Under the pieces are notes generated by a model. That model was not told the DNA's origin and searched no databases. It saw only the letters and a program-made list of their open reading frames with translations. From Bacteroidota bacterium (lineage in GTDB: Bacteria; Bacteroidota; Bacteroidia; Cytophagales; Cyclobacteriaceae), in assembly GCA_013285945.1 (NCBI GenBank), contig JABDGP010000028.1:1-38788 (forward strand): a stretch of DNA of 38,788 nt, written 5' to 3'. The translations under genes and the position numbers were made by a program. Position 1 is the first letter of the stretch, and each line of letters opens with the position of its first letter. Positions 1-7,723 of the stretch are shown in pieces.

Positions 1-548
1 GCTGTAGCCTCGTTCACTACTTCCTCATTGTTGGTATCTGAAAAGCGGAATAGCTCTTCAAACTGATCAATGAGAAAAAAGACGTTTTCGTTCTCGTCTT
101 GCTGAATGTACCGTGCTATTTCAACCAAACCATTAGGCCCGCTGCGAAGCACAGAATTAATAATTGCTCGGTGAATGTGCCGGTCATCTTCTTCAATACG
201 GCCCAGTTGGCTAAGCGAAGCAAGAATAGATTCAGTAAGGTTATTAATGGGCGAATTTCCGGGACGTGCTGTAAGGATTTTCCAGAAGGGGCCAGTTTGT
301 GTTGTGAAACCGCCATAAAGTACGGGAAGAAGCCCGCAAAACATCAAACTCGACTTACCGCTGCCCGAATAGCCCATCACCGTGACTGAGCGATGCTGCG
401 AAAGTTTTAGCAATATATCATCCACCTGACCTTCGCGACCAAAAAAGAGATAACACTCTTCCATGGTAAACGGACGAAGCCCCGGAAATGGATTAGTCCC
501 GATCTTGTCGTCTGAAAACAAGTCTTCGGGAGCTGATTCATCCATCAT
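1..548 (-). CDS. nSTAND1-type STAND NTPase, N-terminal part (cut by window edge)
   Basis: Read on the minus strand from an ATG at 548, about 182 codons are open to the left edge and the rest lies outside the window. A short N-terminus leads into the signature NPFPGLRPF ... FFGRE, then a Walker A loop GYSGSGKS near residue 60 and a Walker B-like LIDQFEELF near residue 165. This order is diagnostic of the novel-STAND (nSTAND1) P-loop NTPases. In known members an ATP-driven oligomerising switch joins a sensor, often WD40 or TPR repeats, to an effector, and many act in signalling or antiphage defence. There is no effector domain before the NTPase, so any effector or sensor must be C-terminal and unseen. 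The start is fixed by an in-frame TAA eight codons upstream, and only a TTG lies between. A TATCTTTG promoter box sits about 95 bases upstream. Family assignment is firm; biological role is inferred. Confidence 0.85.
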   Translation of the reverse strand, partial: MMDESAPEDLFSDDKIGTNPFPGLRPFTMEECYLFFGREGQVDDILLKLSQHRSVTVMGYSGSGKSSLMFCGLLPVLYGGFTTQTGPFWKILTARPGNSPINNLTESILASLSQLGRIEEDDRHIHRAIINSVLRSGPNGLVEIARYIQQDENENVFFLIDQFEELFRFSDTNNEEVVNEAT

Positions 549-649
549 GCCAACCTTGACAGGTGAATTAAGCATTTCTTATCGAGTACAATATTTATCA
601 AAAAAACGAAAGTTGAAGGAGATCAACCCTAGTCTTCCAGTTAAAAAAT

Positions 650-657
650 CAAAGATA
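650..657 (-). promoter_or_regulatory. Bacteroidota promoter -7 box (TATCTTTG) for the nSTAND gene
   Basis: The minus strand reads TATCTTTG, an exact match to the phylum -7 consensus TAnnTTTG. A T-rich TTTTTTG lies 16 bases further upstream, in place of the usual TTTG at 19-21. The predicted transcript starts near 643 and has a leader of about 95 bases before the ATG at 548. Confidence 0.45.
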
Positions 658-698
658 GAACCTTATCCTACGTCAAAAAATGTAAAATTTAGGGAATT

Positions 699-3600
699 TC
701 AAACAAATTGCAAAAACTTGTCGGTCAACTTCACATTATCCGACAGCAATTCGTAAAACTGATCTTTGTTGATTTTAAGCAAAATCGTCTCTTCCTTGGC
801 CACCAGAAGGTTGGTATTTATAAAGCCGGGAGCCGATAGCATCTCCCCCACAAACTGTCCTTTTCCAAAATCACGTACATACCGGCTTTTTTCATAATAC
901 TGCACTGATCCATTATAAATGATGAAAAAATCGTTGTTCAGTCTCTCATCCACGGATAAAAATTCATCCGCTTTTAATTTCTGTTCTCTTGCGATATCGG
1001 CTAGGTACGAAAGCGTGAGACCCGGGATGCCATAGAAAACACTAATATTTTGAAAAAACGCTGCTTTCTCGTAAAGCATCAGTTTATTATCCTGATGGTC
1101 TTTTAATACAGCCCGATCAAGCCAGCGCGAGTGATCTTCATCAAGCCTGCGGGAGTTTACTTCATAAAGACGCGGGTCAATTTGATGCAAGGCCCAGCCT
1201 GCGATCTCGCGGATCAGTCTGTCGGGGTTGAAAAGCTGAGCAATCAGGTCTAGAGTAAATTCAGATATCTTCTGCATGCCAATCTGATGAATTACAGTGG
1301 CTCTTGTCCAGCGATTGGTCTGCGTAAAGTCACGGTTGATCAAAAATTTGAGTACCAGCTTTTCGTCAAGATTTACCCGAGGATAAAAGACTTCCAGTCT
1401 GTTGATTTTTTCGCTGTCACTGATTTCGTCCAATACCGGAATAACACGAATCTTTAATTGCTCAGAAAGGAACACATCAAGCAATTCCACCGCATAGGTA
1501 GTACCTTCAGATGTACCGCTCTCAATATTCTCCTTCACTAATTGTATTGACCTCGTATCGTACAACATGGCCAGCAGCATATAGATGTGCTCAATATCGT
1601 GGTTGATCTCTTCGCGTAATGATGCTCGTACTTGCGAGCTGCGCTGATCTTCGCCCAACTCCCTAATGGCGTTCAGGTTCCAAGCTAAGTCAGCAATGTC
1701 AGTCTCAATTGCATATTTGATACGGGTGATCTGAGCAATACCAGCTTTAAAGCCACATTCGCCAAGGGATAACAACACTTGCGAAACAATACCTTTATCG
1801 GGATAGTCGATTTTACCCCACAACAAGTCTTTAGCACGCTGTCCGCCAATGCGGCCCAATACTTGAATGATGCGCATCATCGTCTGCGTATTTTGTCCCA
1901 ACCGGTAGAAGCCACTATCAAGATAACTTAGCGCCTGGCCGCCCATCAATGTAAGCGAGTTCATCGCCAGGTTGGAATATTGCGGATTGTTGAGGTTATC
2001 AATTACCGCATTGATAACCTCACCATTAAATCTTTTGGAAGCAGTAGCCAAAGCAGTTCTTCGCACTTTGGGGTCAGATTCGTATAACAGTTCCACCAGA
2101 AAAGAGATGTTCTCTTCGGAAGAAGAGTGCAGTAAAAGTTCGGCTGCATATTGCCTATCTCCTACTTGAGCAGAACGAGCCAGTTTTTGAATTCTAAACT
2201 TGGTAATCTCACCGCCACTCTTCAGTATTTGCTCTATATCTATAGCTGATAAAATATTTTTTCCTTCACCGCTCACCCTGGACTTATCTAACCGAATCAC
2301 ATAGTTTTCAGAAACGGAAAGCCCTTTCATCTCATTCATTCTGCGCTGAGCATAATCCTGAGCTTCTTCCTGGCCGTTCTTCATCAATGAATTAACCCAC
2401 ACACCAACACGTGATGGATTTAGTTTTTCCAAAAGCTTAAAAGAAAAGACTGCTTTGGAAGTTTTAGAGTCTGTCAATCGTTCTTCAAGAGTGGACGTAA
2501 TTTGAGCAAAACCAATCTCTAACTTATCCTGGTGAAACTCAGAGCTCTCGAGCTTGGATCGGATCTTATTTTTATAGCCGCCATAAAGGTTGCGTGCGAG
2601 CAGCATATATACAGCGCCTAGGCCTAAGATTATTGGTGGTATCCATGATATTTTAAAAAAAACCAATAAGCCGAAAAGGAATACCAAAAGGCCGGCAATA
2701 AATCTGCCTGACTCGTTGATCACACCTTCAATTTTGGATTGAATACCAAATCGATAACGCCCGTCCAGAGGTATAAACAATAGCTTATACACCGGGTTTT
2801 CGAGTGACTCGCGTAGTGTGCCGTTGAAAAGGCGGGTCAATGCAATGAATAAAAAGAAGAAGACATAAGCCTGCGGACTTGTCTGAAGAGAATATCCGAA
2901 AAACGAACTTGTGATAAACGAACCAAATGCAAAAATACAGGTGACAATCGGCAGGATGATCAGCGAAACGCGAATGCCATAAGTGCCCAGGATGCGGTCA
3001 TTCACAAATGTCTGCATGATCAAACTCAGCAAATAAATCGTTCCGTTGAAATAGGCCAGAAAGTTTGTCAAGTCGCGCTGAACCGGGTATTGCTGGTTGA
3101 GCAACGTTTGAAATGAGTATTGGTTAAAAATAAAAGTAACCATCGAAACGATCAGGAACCAGGCAAGCAAAACGATGTATTTGTCCTGAAACATCCTTCC
3201 GAATCCGGTCTCATATCTTATGGTATTGTCAAATTCCTTAGGATCGTTTTTGGTCAATTTAAACCGGGATGCAATGATGATGATGAATATGAGTGATATG
3301 ATAATACTGATGTTGCACACAATCAGGTAATCTGCTGTATTCTTAAAAAGAAAGGCTGTAAAGGGAATAAAAAAATTGGCAAGGATAATTGCCACCAACT
3401 GTCCGGTATCAATCCAACCAATAATTCGCTTGGACTGTTTGAAATTAAAAAGCCTCCCGAAAATCCCCCAATAGCAAAGCAACAAAACTGCAGTAACCGG
3501 CCCCGTAAGGCAATACATGAGAAACAGAACTTTGTTGTGCAGCGAAGGATCGCCAAATCGATACAAATAGTAAACGAGTGAGGTAATCAGCACAATCATA

Positions 3601-3863
3601 GCCATGCTGGCAATGGTGAGCGACACAAATTTCACCCGGTTTTGAAAAAACGAAAAGACCACCGTAGAAGCAATACCCAAAACACCAGAAGCCAGAAAGG
3701 CCTGGTTGATGTGGCTGCTCATCTGGTTAAGAAAAAGCGATTCTGCCGTTACCTGAAAAGTGGCGATATAAGTACCAAAGAAAAAACCGGTGGCCAACAT
3801 CAAGGCAACCTGGCCGCGCTCATCTGCATTAGGGCTTAAAAAACTTAAAACGCTCTTTTTCAC
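699..3863 (-). CDS. NTT/MFS-like membrane protein fused to HEAT repeats and a cNMP-binding-like domain
   Basis: A 1054-residue protein. Residues about 15-430 hold roughly twelve hydrophobic segments resembling the ATP/ADP translocase (NTT, TLC) branch of the major facilitator fold, including the conserved stretch around WGIFGRLFNFKQSKRIIGWI. Residues about 540-890 are helical HEAT-like repeats (for example SDPKVRRTALATA and DRLIREIAGWALHQI). Residues about 925-1054 form a cyclic-nucleotide-binding fold with the FVGEML motif. The phosphate-binding cassette lacks the usual arginine, since the sequence runs GFINTNLLVA where PRxAxxxA is expected, so cAMP binding is doubtful. Nucleotide exchange is the known job of parasite and plastid NTTs. 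In free-living bacteria this architecture is of unknown function and may be a sensor rather than a carrier. The start is GTG, as a TAA lies three codons before it. It stands alone, downstream of no other minus-strand gene. Confidence 0.8.
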   Translation of the reverse strand: MKKSVLSFLSPNADERGQVALMLATGFFFGTYIATFQVTAESLFLNQMSSHINQAFLASGVLGIASTVVFSFFQNRVKFVSLTIASMAMIVLITSLVYYLYRFGDPSLHNKVLFLMYCLTGPVTAVLLLCYWGIFGRLFNFKQSKRIIGWIDTGQLVAIILANFFIPFTAFLFKNTADYLIVCNISIIISLIFIIIIASRFKLTKNDPKEFDNTIRYETGFGRMFQDKYIVLLAWFLIVSMVTFIFNQYSFQTLLNQQYPVQRDLTNFLAYFNGTIYLLSLIMQTFVNDRILGTYGIRVSLIILPIVTCIFAFGSFITSSFFGYSLQTSPQAYVFFFLFIALTRLFNGTLRESLENPVYKLLFIPLDGRYRFGIQSKIEGVINESGRFIAGLLVFLFGLLVFFKISWIPPIILGLGAVYMLLARNLYGGYKNKIRSKLESSEFHQDKLEIGFAQITSTLEERLTDSKTSKAVFSFKLLEKLNPSRVGVWVNSLMKNGQEEAQDYAQRRMNEMKGLSVSENYVIRLDKSRVSGEGKNILSAIDIEQILKSGGEITKFRIQKLARSAQVGDRQYAAELLLHSSSEENISFLVELLYESDPKVRRTALATASKRFNGEVINAVIDNLNNPQYSNLAMNSLTLMGGQALSYLDSGFYRLGQNTQTMMRIIQVLGRIGGQRAKDLLWGKIDYPDKGIVSQVLLSLGECGFKAGIAQITRIKYAIETDIADLAWNLNAIRELGEDQRSSQVRASLREEINHDIEHIYMLLAMLYDTRSIQLVKENIESGTSEGTTYAVELLDVFLSEQLKIRVIPVLDEISDSEKINRLEVFYPRVNLDEKLVLKFLINRDFTQTNRWTRATVIHQIGMQKISEFTLDLIAQLFNPDRLIREIAGWALHQIDPRLYEVNSRRLDEDHSRWLDRAVLKDHQDNKLMLYEKAAFFQNISVFYGIPGLTLSYLADIAREQKLKADEFLSVDERLNNDFFIIYNGSVQYYEKSRYVRDFGKGQFVGEMLSAPGFINTNLLVAKEETILLKINKDQFYELLSDNVKLTDKFLQFV

Positions 3864-4017
3864 AACATGAAATTATAACTTAACAACAGAAAAGAAAAAT
3901 CGCCCTTTATTTTTAGCACTATGACAGGCTATTTACAATCGTTGCAGCCTGCGAAATACTGGCAACGGTTGCGTAAATATTTACTCATGGCCATTTCGTT
4001 CGGGCGGCTAGCGGTGT

Positions 4018-4025
4018 TATCTTTG
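4018..4025 (+). promoter_or_regulatory. Bacteroidota promoter -7 box (TATCTTTG)
   Basis: An exact TAnnTTTG match ending 12 bases before the ATG at 4038. A TTTCG at 3994-3998, 19 bases upstream, could be a weak -33 element. The predicted transcript start is only a few bases before the ATG, giving a nearly leaderless message for the small gene that follows. Confidence 0.5.
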
Positions 4026-4037
4026 AAATAAAAAAGT

Positions 4038-4343
4038 ATGGCAAAAGCAATTACCAAACCTGCAAAAGCACCGGTTAAAAAGACTGTTAAAGCAAGCGCA
4101 CCGGCAATTGTCAAAACCGCCGAAGGCATCCTGAGCAAACTGAAAGCATTGAACATTGAACATCAACTTCAGGCCGATATTGCCTGGTGCCTTGGCAGCT
4201 ATAGTCACGATCATAATCCTGTAGGTTTGTATGATGTTGCCTCTCGGGCACTTAAGGTTTTCAAAGCTGAGCTCGCAAAGAAGACCAAGGGCGTTACTGC
4301 CAAACTGGTCACAGATATTGAAAACACGCTGGCAACAAAATAA
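4038..4343 (+). CDS. small protein with Lys/Ala/Pro-rich N-terminal tail
   Basis: A 101-residue protein of a kind often annotated as hypothetical in Bacteroidota. Residues 1-30 are rich in Lys, Ala and Pro (for example AKAPVKKTVKASAPA), resembling the tails of histone H1-like or nucleic-acid-associated proteins. Residues about 31-101 are predicted helical, with a central WCLGSYSHDHNPVGLYD segment that looks conserved and structured. There is no signal peptide or membrane segment, so it is probably cytosolic. It has its own TATCTTTG promoter immediately upstream and converges with the dCMP deaminase gene, whose stop is 8 bases away. I do not recognise a characterised family. DNA or RNA association is only suggested by the basic tail. 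Confidence 0.7.
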   Translation: MAKAITKPAKAPVKKTVKASAPAIVKTAEGILSKLKALNIEHQLQADIAWCLGSYSHDHNPVGLYDVASRALKVFKAELAKKTKGVTAKLVTDIENTLATK

Positions 4344-4351
4344 CTCTTTGG

Positions 4352-4840
4352 TCAAATCATATGGGTGACGTTGTCTAGCTTGCCCTCATATTTCTGACAT
4401 TCAATTCCAAACGTTCTTAGGAAATCAACGCCTTCGTCCGAGGCAAGGCCTTTGTATTCGGCATACGAGTTGAAATAAATCACGCGGTTGATACCCATGC
4501 TGTAAATAATTCGCGCACAAGCTAAACAAGGCGAAAGCGTAACATATAAAGTCGCGCCATCAACAGAGGTTTTGTTTTTTACGGCATAAAGAATTGCATT
4601 TTGCTCGGCATGAATAGCCAATGAGCAGCTTCCTTTCGAGTCGCGCGGACAGCCATTCTGCGGCCACAATTCATCACAATTATGTGTGCCACTGGGCGGG
4701 CCATTATAGCCAATAGAGATAATGCGGGTATCCTTGGTAAGCACGGCACCAACATGGCGCCTGATGCAATGCGAGCGCTTGGCCAGATTAACAGCCAACT
4801 CCATATATATATCATCAAAGGCCGGGCGTGGATCCATCAT
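4352..4840 (-). CDS. deoxycytidylate (dCMP) deaminase family protein
   Basis: A zinc-dependent cytidine/deoxycytidylate deaminase of the dCMP deaminase/ComEB type, converting dCMP to dUMP to supply thymidylate synthesis. With the ATG at 4840 it is 162 residues. The catalytic HAE is at 77-79 and PCLAC at 104-108 supplies the other two zinc ligands. Upstream residues GYNGPPSGTHNCDE match the substrate-binding loop of dCMP deaminases. A reading frame continues to a TTG at 4885. However, a good -7 box (TATTTTTG, 4864-4871) lies inside that extension, and the ATG-ATG at 4840 fits the usual family start, so the shorter form is preferred. It is divergent from the DUF2911 gene. Family assignment is firm; dCMP rather than another deoxynucleotide is inferred from the motif order. 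Confidence 0.9.
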   Translation of the reverse strand: MMDPRPAFDDIYMELAVNLAKRSHCIRRHVGAVLTKDTRIISIGYNGPPSGTHNCDELWPQNGCPRDSKGSCSLAIHAEQNAILYAVKNKTSVDGATLYVTLSPCLACARIIYSMGINRVIYFNSYAEYKGLASDEGVDFLRTFGIECQKYEGKLDNVTHMI

Positions 4841-4863
4841 TAAATAGTTGTAAAGCTGATTGG

Positions 4864-4871
4864 CAAAAATA
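4864..4871 (-). promoter_or_regulatory. probable -7 box (TATTTTTG) for the dCMP deaminase
   Basis: The minus strand reads TATTTTTG, matching TAnnTTTG, 23 bases before the preferred ATG at 4840. A TTG lies 14 bases upstream, closer than the usual 19-21 spacing. If real, it excludes the longer TTG-started version of the protein. Confidence 0.35.
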
Positions 4872-4916
4872 CTGAATGAATTCAATTTCCTATCTTCGCT
4901 TTAAAATGTTGGCCGC

Positions 4917-5462
4917 ATGAAGGTTTTGTTCCAGTCCGTTTTGTTGACTGTCATTTTTTCAACGTACGCCTTTTCACAAGAGACAGCCAAGCCAAGGCTG
5001 AGTCCGCTGGCACTAGCCACTGCACACTACAAAGACACCTATTTAAAGATTGTTTATTCACAGCCGCAAAAACATGCACGCGAAGTTTTTGGCAAACTCG
5101 TGCCTTATGATCAGGTATGGCGAACCGGTGCAAATGAAGCAACTGAAGTCACCCTCACAAAAGAGATTTTAATTAACGGCACAACTCTTAAGGCAGGAAC
5201 CTATTCCTTGTTTACAATTCCCGGTAGGGAAAAATGGACTGTAATTATCAACAGCGACTTGGGTTTATGGGGATCTTACAACTACAATTCAAAAGCAGAT
5301 GTATTGCGATTCGATGTACCTGCAAAATTAATAGCCGACAATGTCGTTTATGACTCATTCACAATTCGCATTGACCAAAAAACGGACACGGCAGAAGTAT
5401 TTTTACTTTGGGACAAAACCCAGATCGATTTCCCCATCCAATTTATAGAACCAAAGCCATGA
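4917..5462 (+). CDS. exported DUF2911 domain protein
   Basis: A 181-residue protein with an N-terminal signal peptide (residues 1-20, ending YAFSQ). It is followed by a DUF2911 domain, recognisable from VPYDQVWRTGANEATEV and TYSLFTIPGREKWTVIIN. DUF2911 proteins are widespread in Bacteroidota, are predicted to lie in the periplasm or outer envelope, and have no assigned biochemical role. The stop codon overlaps the start of the next gene in an ATGA arrangement, so the two are almost certainly translationally coupled. A near-consensus TATCTTCG box lies about 20 bases upstream of the ATG. Start choice is supported by the signal peptide. Confidence 0.85.
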   Translation: MKVLFQSVLLTVIFSTYAFSQETAKPRLSPLALATAHYKDTYLKIVYSQPQKHAREVFGKLVPYDQVWRTGANEATEVTLTKEILINGTTLKAGTYSLFTIPGREKWTVIINSDLGLWGSYNYNSKADVLRFDVPAKLIADNVVYDSFTIRIDQKTDTAEVFLLWDKTQIDFPIQFIEPKP

Positions 5463-5971
5463 CTAAGAATTTAGCCGGATTGCTTTTTTTGTTCTCCTTT
5501 TTAACCGCTGCCGGTCAGGACATCTCTGAACTCCCGCGCAGAAACGGATTTAAAGACATTAAGCTTGGGAGTCCGGTAGACAGTGTGAAAGGCGCATCAT
5601 TCAAAAAAGACTTTACAGAACTGAAAGAGTTTGAGGCAAAACTTTATGAAGTGAAGAATCCGGCATACGAAAAAATAGGCGAAGCGGAGGTGAATGGCGT
5701 GGAGCTTAAGGTTTATAAAGGATTGATATACGAAATCATTGTTACTACACCCAAAGACCCGCGGATAATGCGGGCATTGGAAAAACTGTATGGCAAGGCT
5801 ACGTATAGCATCCGCACCGAAGCATATTACTGGCGTGTGCCAGAGCAGATATCTCTAGTGTACAAAGGCAACCGCAAAGAAGTAACGCTTACTTATCATT
5901 CCTACCCGCTCATTAAAAAGATGTATGCCGACAAGAAGAAAAAACTTGAGCAGATCGCTGAAGATTTTTAG
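5459..5971 (+). CDS. exported protein of unknown function, coupled to the DUF2911 gene
   Basis: A 170-residue protein starting at the ATG inside the ATGA overlap with the DUF2911 gene. Residues 1-20 are a signal peptide (FLFSFLTAAGQ). The mature part contains GFKDIKLGSPVDSVKG, a motif common in Bacteroidota exported proteins in which a short beta-rich segment is compared with other repeats. The remainder is a mixed alpha/beta region ending in a Lys-rich helix (KKMYADKKKKLEQI). The reading frame extends upstream to 5408, but that part would overlap DUF2911 and carries no signal, so the later ATG is preferred. No known family is assigned. The coupling suggests a shared envelope role with DUF2911. 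Confidence 0.75.
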   Translation: MTKNLAGLLFLFSFLTAAGQDISELPRRNGFKDIKLGSPVDSVKGASFKKDFTELKEFEAKLYEVKNPAYEKIGEAEVNGVELKVYKGLIYEIIVTTPKDPRIMRALEKLYGKATYSIRTEAYYWRVPEQISLVYKGNRKEVTLTYHSYPLIKKMYADKKKKLEQIAEDF

Positions 5972-5988
5972 AGACTAGTCGTTTGTTT

Positions 5989-7641
5989 TTACTTGCCATC
6001 TACAATTTCTGTAATCGGCTGACCCGTACAGCCACTAGGGAATTTTATCTTCAGCAACACCGAAAGCGTTGGAGCAACGTCTGTAATTGCGTGGTAGGTT
6101 GCTGAACTTCCTTTGCGAATGCCTTTACCAAAAAATAAGACAGGCACATTAGTATCATAGGTATATGAAGAGCCATGCGTTGTTCCCTGGGCACCGCCAC
6201 CACTCACCCAGCCTGGCTCCAGCTCATAGGCAATATCACCACTACGTTTGTGATTGTATCCACGCACAATCATACCTTTAACACCCGTAGCGTTGTAACT
6301 CCCCTGCTTTAAAACACTTTTGGTATACACTTGCGCTACTCCCTCTTTTGATTGAATATAATTCAAGGCGAGGTCGGAGGCAATTAACAGATCAATGCCT
6401 GAGCTTCTTGGGTCTCCAATAAATAGATCCTGATTGAAGAACACCTGGTTATTAGCAACAGCTTCTACCAATGTTCTATTGGGGAAATACTTTTGAAGGT
6501 ATCCATTCAACTCATCTTTCAATGTTTTGGAGTCAGTAAAATTTCCTCCTGGTATACGGTTGTCTTTCAGAGACTGAGGTACCTCTACTACGGCATGATC
6601 AGCTGTGAGAAACACGATGTATTTATCTTTTCCCACCTCACTGTCGAGCTTGGCCAATAAGTCTTCAATGTTTTTATCAAGTCGGATGTACGTGTCTTCA
6701 ATTTCTACAGAGTTCGGTCCAACTCCATGACCAATCAGGTCCGGGCAGGAGTATGATAATGTAAGGAAATCAGTTTGCTCGCCTTTTCCCAAAGCTTCGC
6801 CCTTTAGTGCCGCACCAACAAATGCTGTAAGCAAGTCATCGCCCATTGGCGTGTGCGAAAGCAAATCATAGCCGCCGTTATCTGCTTTTAGCATTTTTAG
6901 ATCGTAAGGAAACACTGGTTTGTCTTTGCCTTTCAGTTTTCTTTCATAAGGCGAATCATCCGGCCCGCTCTCGGTGTATTGCTCTATCGGATAATAGGTT
7001 TTCCATTCCTTGTCGAGATAACCATCACTTAACTTAAGCGCATTGAAATTATCAACCCAGGCAGGCAACGCAGACAAGTAATAAGTACTTGAAATAAATT
7101 TTCCTGTTTTGGCATCATACCAAAATGCAGCATCGGCCATGTGGCCAGCCGGAAGCACTGCGCCACGATCTTTGATTGAAATACCAATCACTTTTGATTT
7201 TTTCTGAGATGATTGCTTTAGTTCATCCGTGATGGTAGTGGACAGCAATCGCCAAGGGCTTACGTCACCATTTCCATCAACACTGCCGACCGGTTTTTGC
7301 CGGTCATCCTCCACACAATTCACTTCTTTCTTTGAGTTTTTATCCCACCAGTCGTTTCCAATAATGCCATGAATAGCTGGAGTAGATCCCGTGAAAACGG
7401 ATGCATGGCCCGGTCCTGTAAAGGTCGGTACATAGTTATAGTGTGCGTTGGTAAGCATGAAGCCATCGTTCATCAGCCGCTTGAATCCGTTCTCGCCAAA
7501 CTTTTTTTGAAACCGATACAAATATTCCTGCCGCATCTGGTCTACTACAATTCCTACTACCAGTTTCGGTCTGTCCTGACCAAAAGACAAACATACCATT
7601 GTCAAACCAAGACAAGTCAGTAAAACTCCTTTCATTTTCAT
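5989..7641 (-). CDS. pafA: secreted PafA-type alkaline phosphatase
   Basis: A 550-residue member of the alkaline phosphatase superfamily, closest in motifs to PafA from Elizabethkingia. PafA is a calcium-activated periplasmic phosphomonoesterase that frees phosphate from organic sources. Residues 1-21 are a signal peptide (ending SFGQ). The metal-binding Asp of VVDQMRQEY is D34, and the nucleophile threonine is T75 in VPTFTGPGHAS. N96 (GIIGNDWWD) and the K157/R159 pair in SIKDRGAVLPAGH are the active-site residues typical of PafA. Later metal ligands appear in CPDLIGHGVG, LTADHAV and QGTTHGSS. Length and motif order match the family. Two in-frame ATG codons (first and third residue) could serve as start. 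It stands alone, with no operon partner on this strand. No Pho-box-like site was evident. Confidence 0.9.
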   Translation of the reverse strand: MKMKGVLLTCLGLTMVCLSFGQDRPKLVVGIVVDQMRQEYLYRFQKKFGENGFKRLMNDGFMLTNAHYNYVPTFTGPGHASVFTGSTPAIHGIIGNDWWDKNSKKEVNCVEDDRQKPVGSVDGNGDVSPWRLLSTTITDELKQSSQKKSKVIGISIKDRGAVLPAGHMADAAFWYDAKTGKFISSTYYLSALPAWVDNFNALKLSDGYLDKEWKTYYPIEQYTESGPDDSPYERKLKGKDKPVFPYDLKMLKADNGGYDLLSHTPMGDDLLTAFVGAALKGEALGKGEQTDFLTLSYSCPDLIGHGVGPNSVEIEDTYIRLDKNIEDLLAKLDSEVGKDKYIVFLTADHAVVEVPQSLKDNRIPGGNFTDSKTLKDELNGYLQKYFPNRTLVEAVANNQVFFNQDLFIGDPRSSGIDLLIASDLALNYIQSKEGVAQVYTKSVLKQGSYNATGVKGMIVRGYNHKRSGDIAYELEPGWVSGGGAQGTTHGSSYTYDTNVPVLFFGKGIRKGSSATYHAITDVAPTLSVLLKIKFPSGCTGQPITEIVDGK

Positions 7642-7723
7642 AAAAAATATTCTGGTTCAATTACCTAAAAAAATCCATCATTTCGGCTGAAGCAATATTA
7701 AAGTTATATGAACGGCAAATGAA

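Noticed and set aside
463-756. Plus-strand 97-codon frame
   Set aside because: It is antisense to the nSTAND start and runs into the neighbouring gene; no family signal.
3921-4031. 36-residue plus-strand frame before the tailed small protein
   Set aside because: No hydrophobic or conserved pattern, and the predicted promoter box at 4018-4025 lies inside its end.
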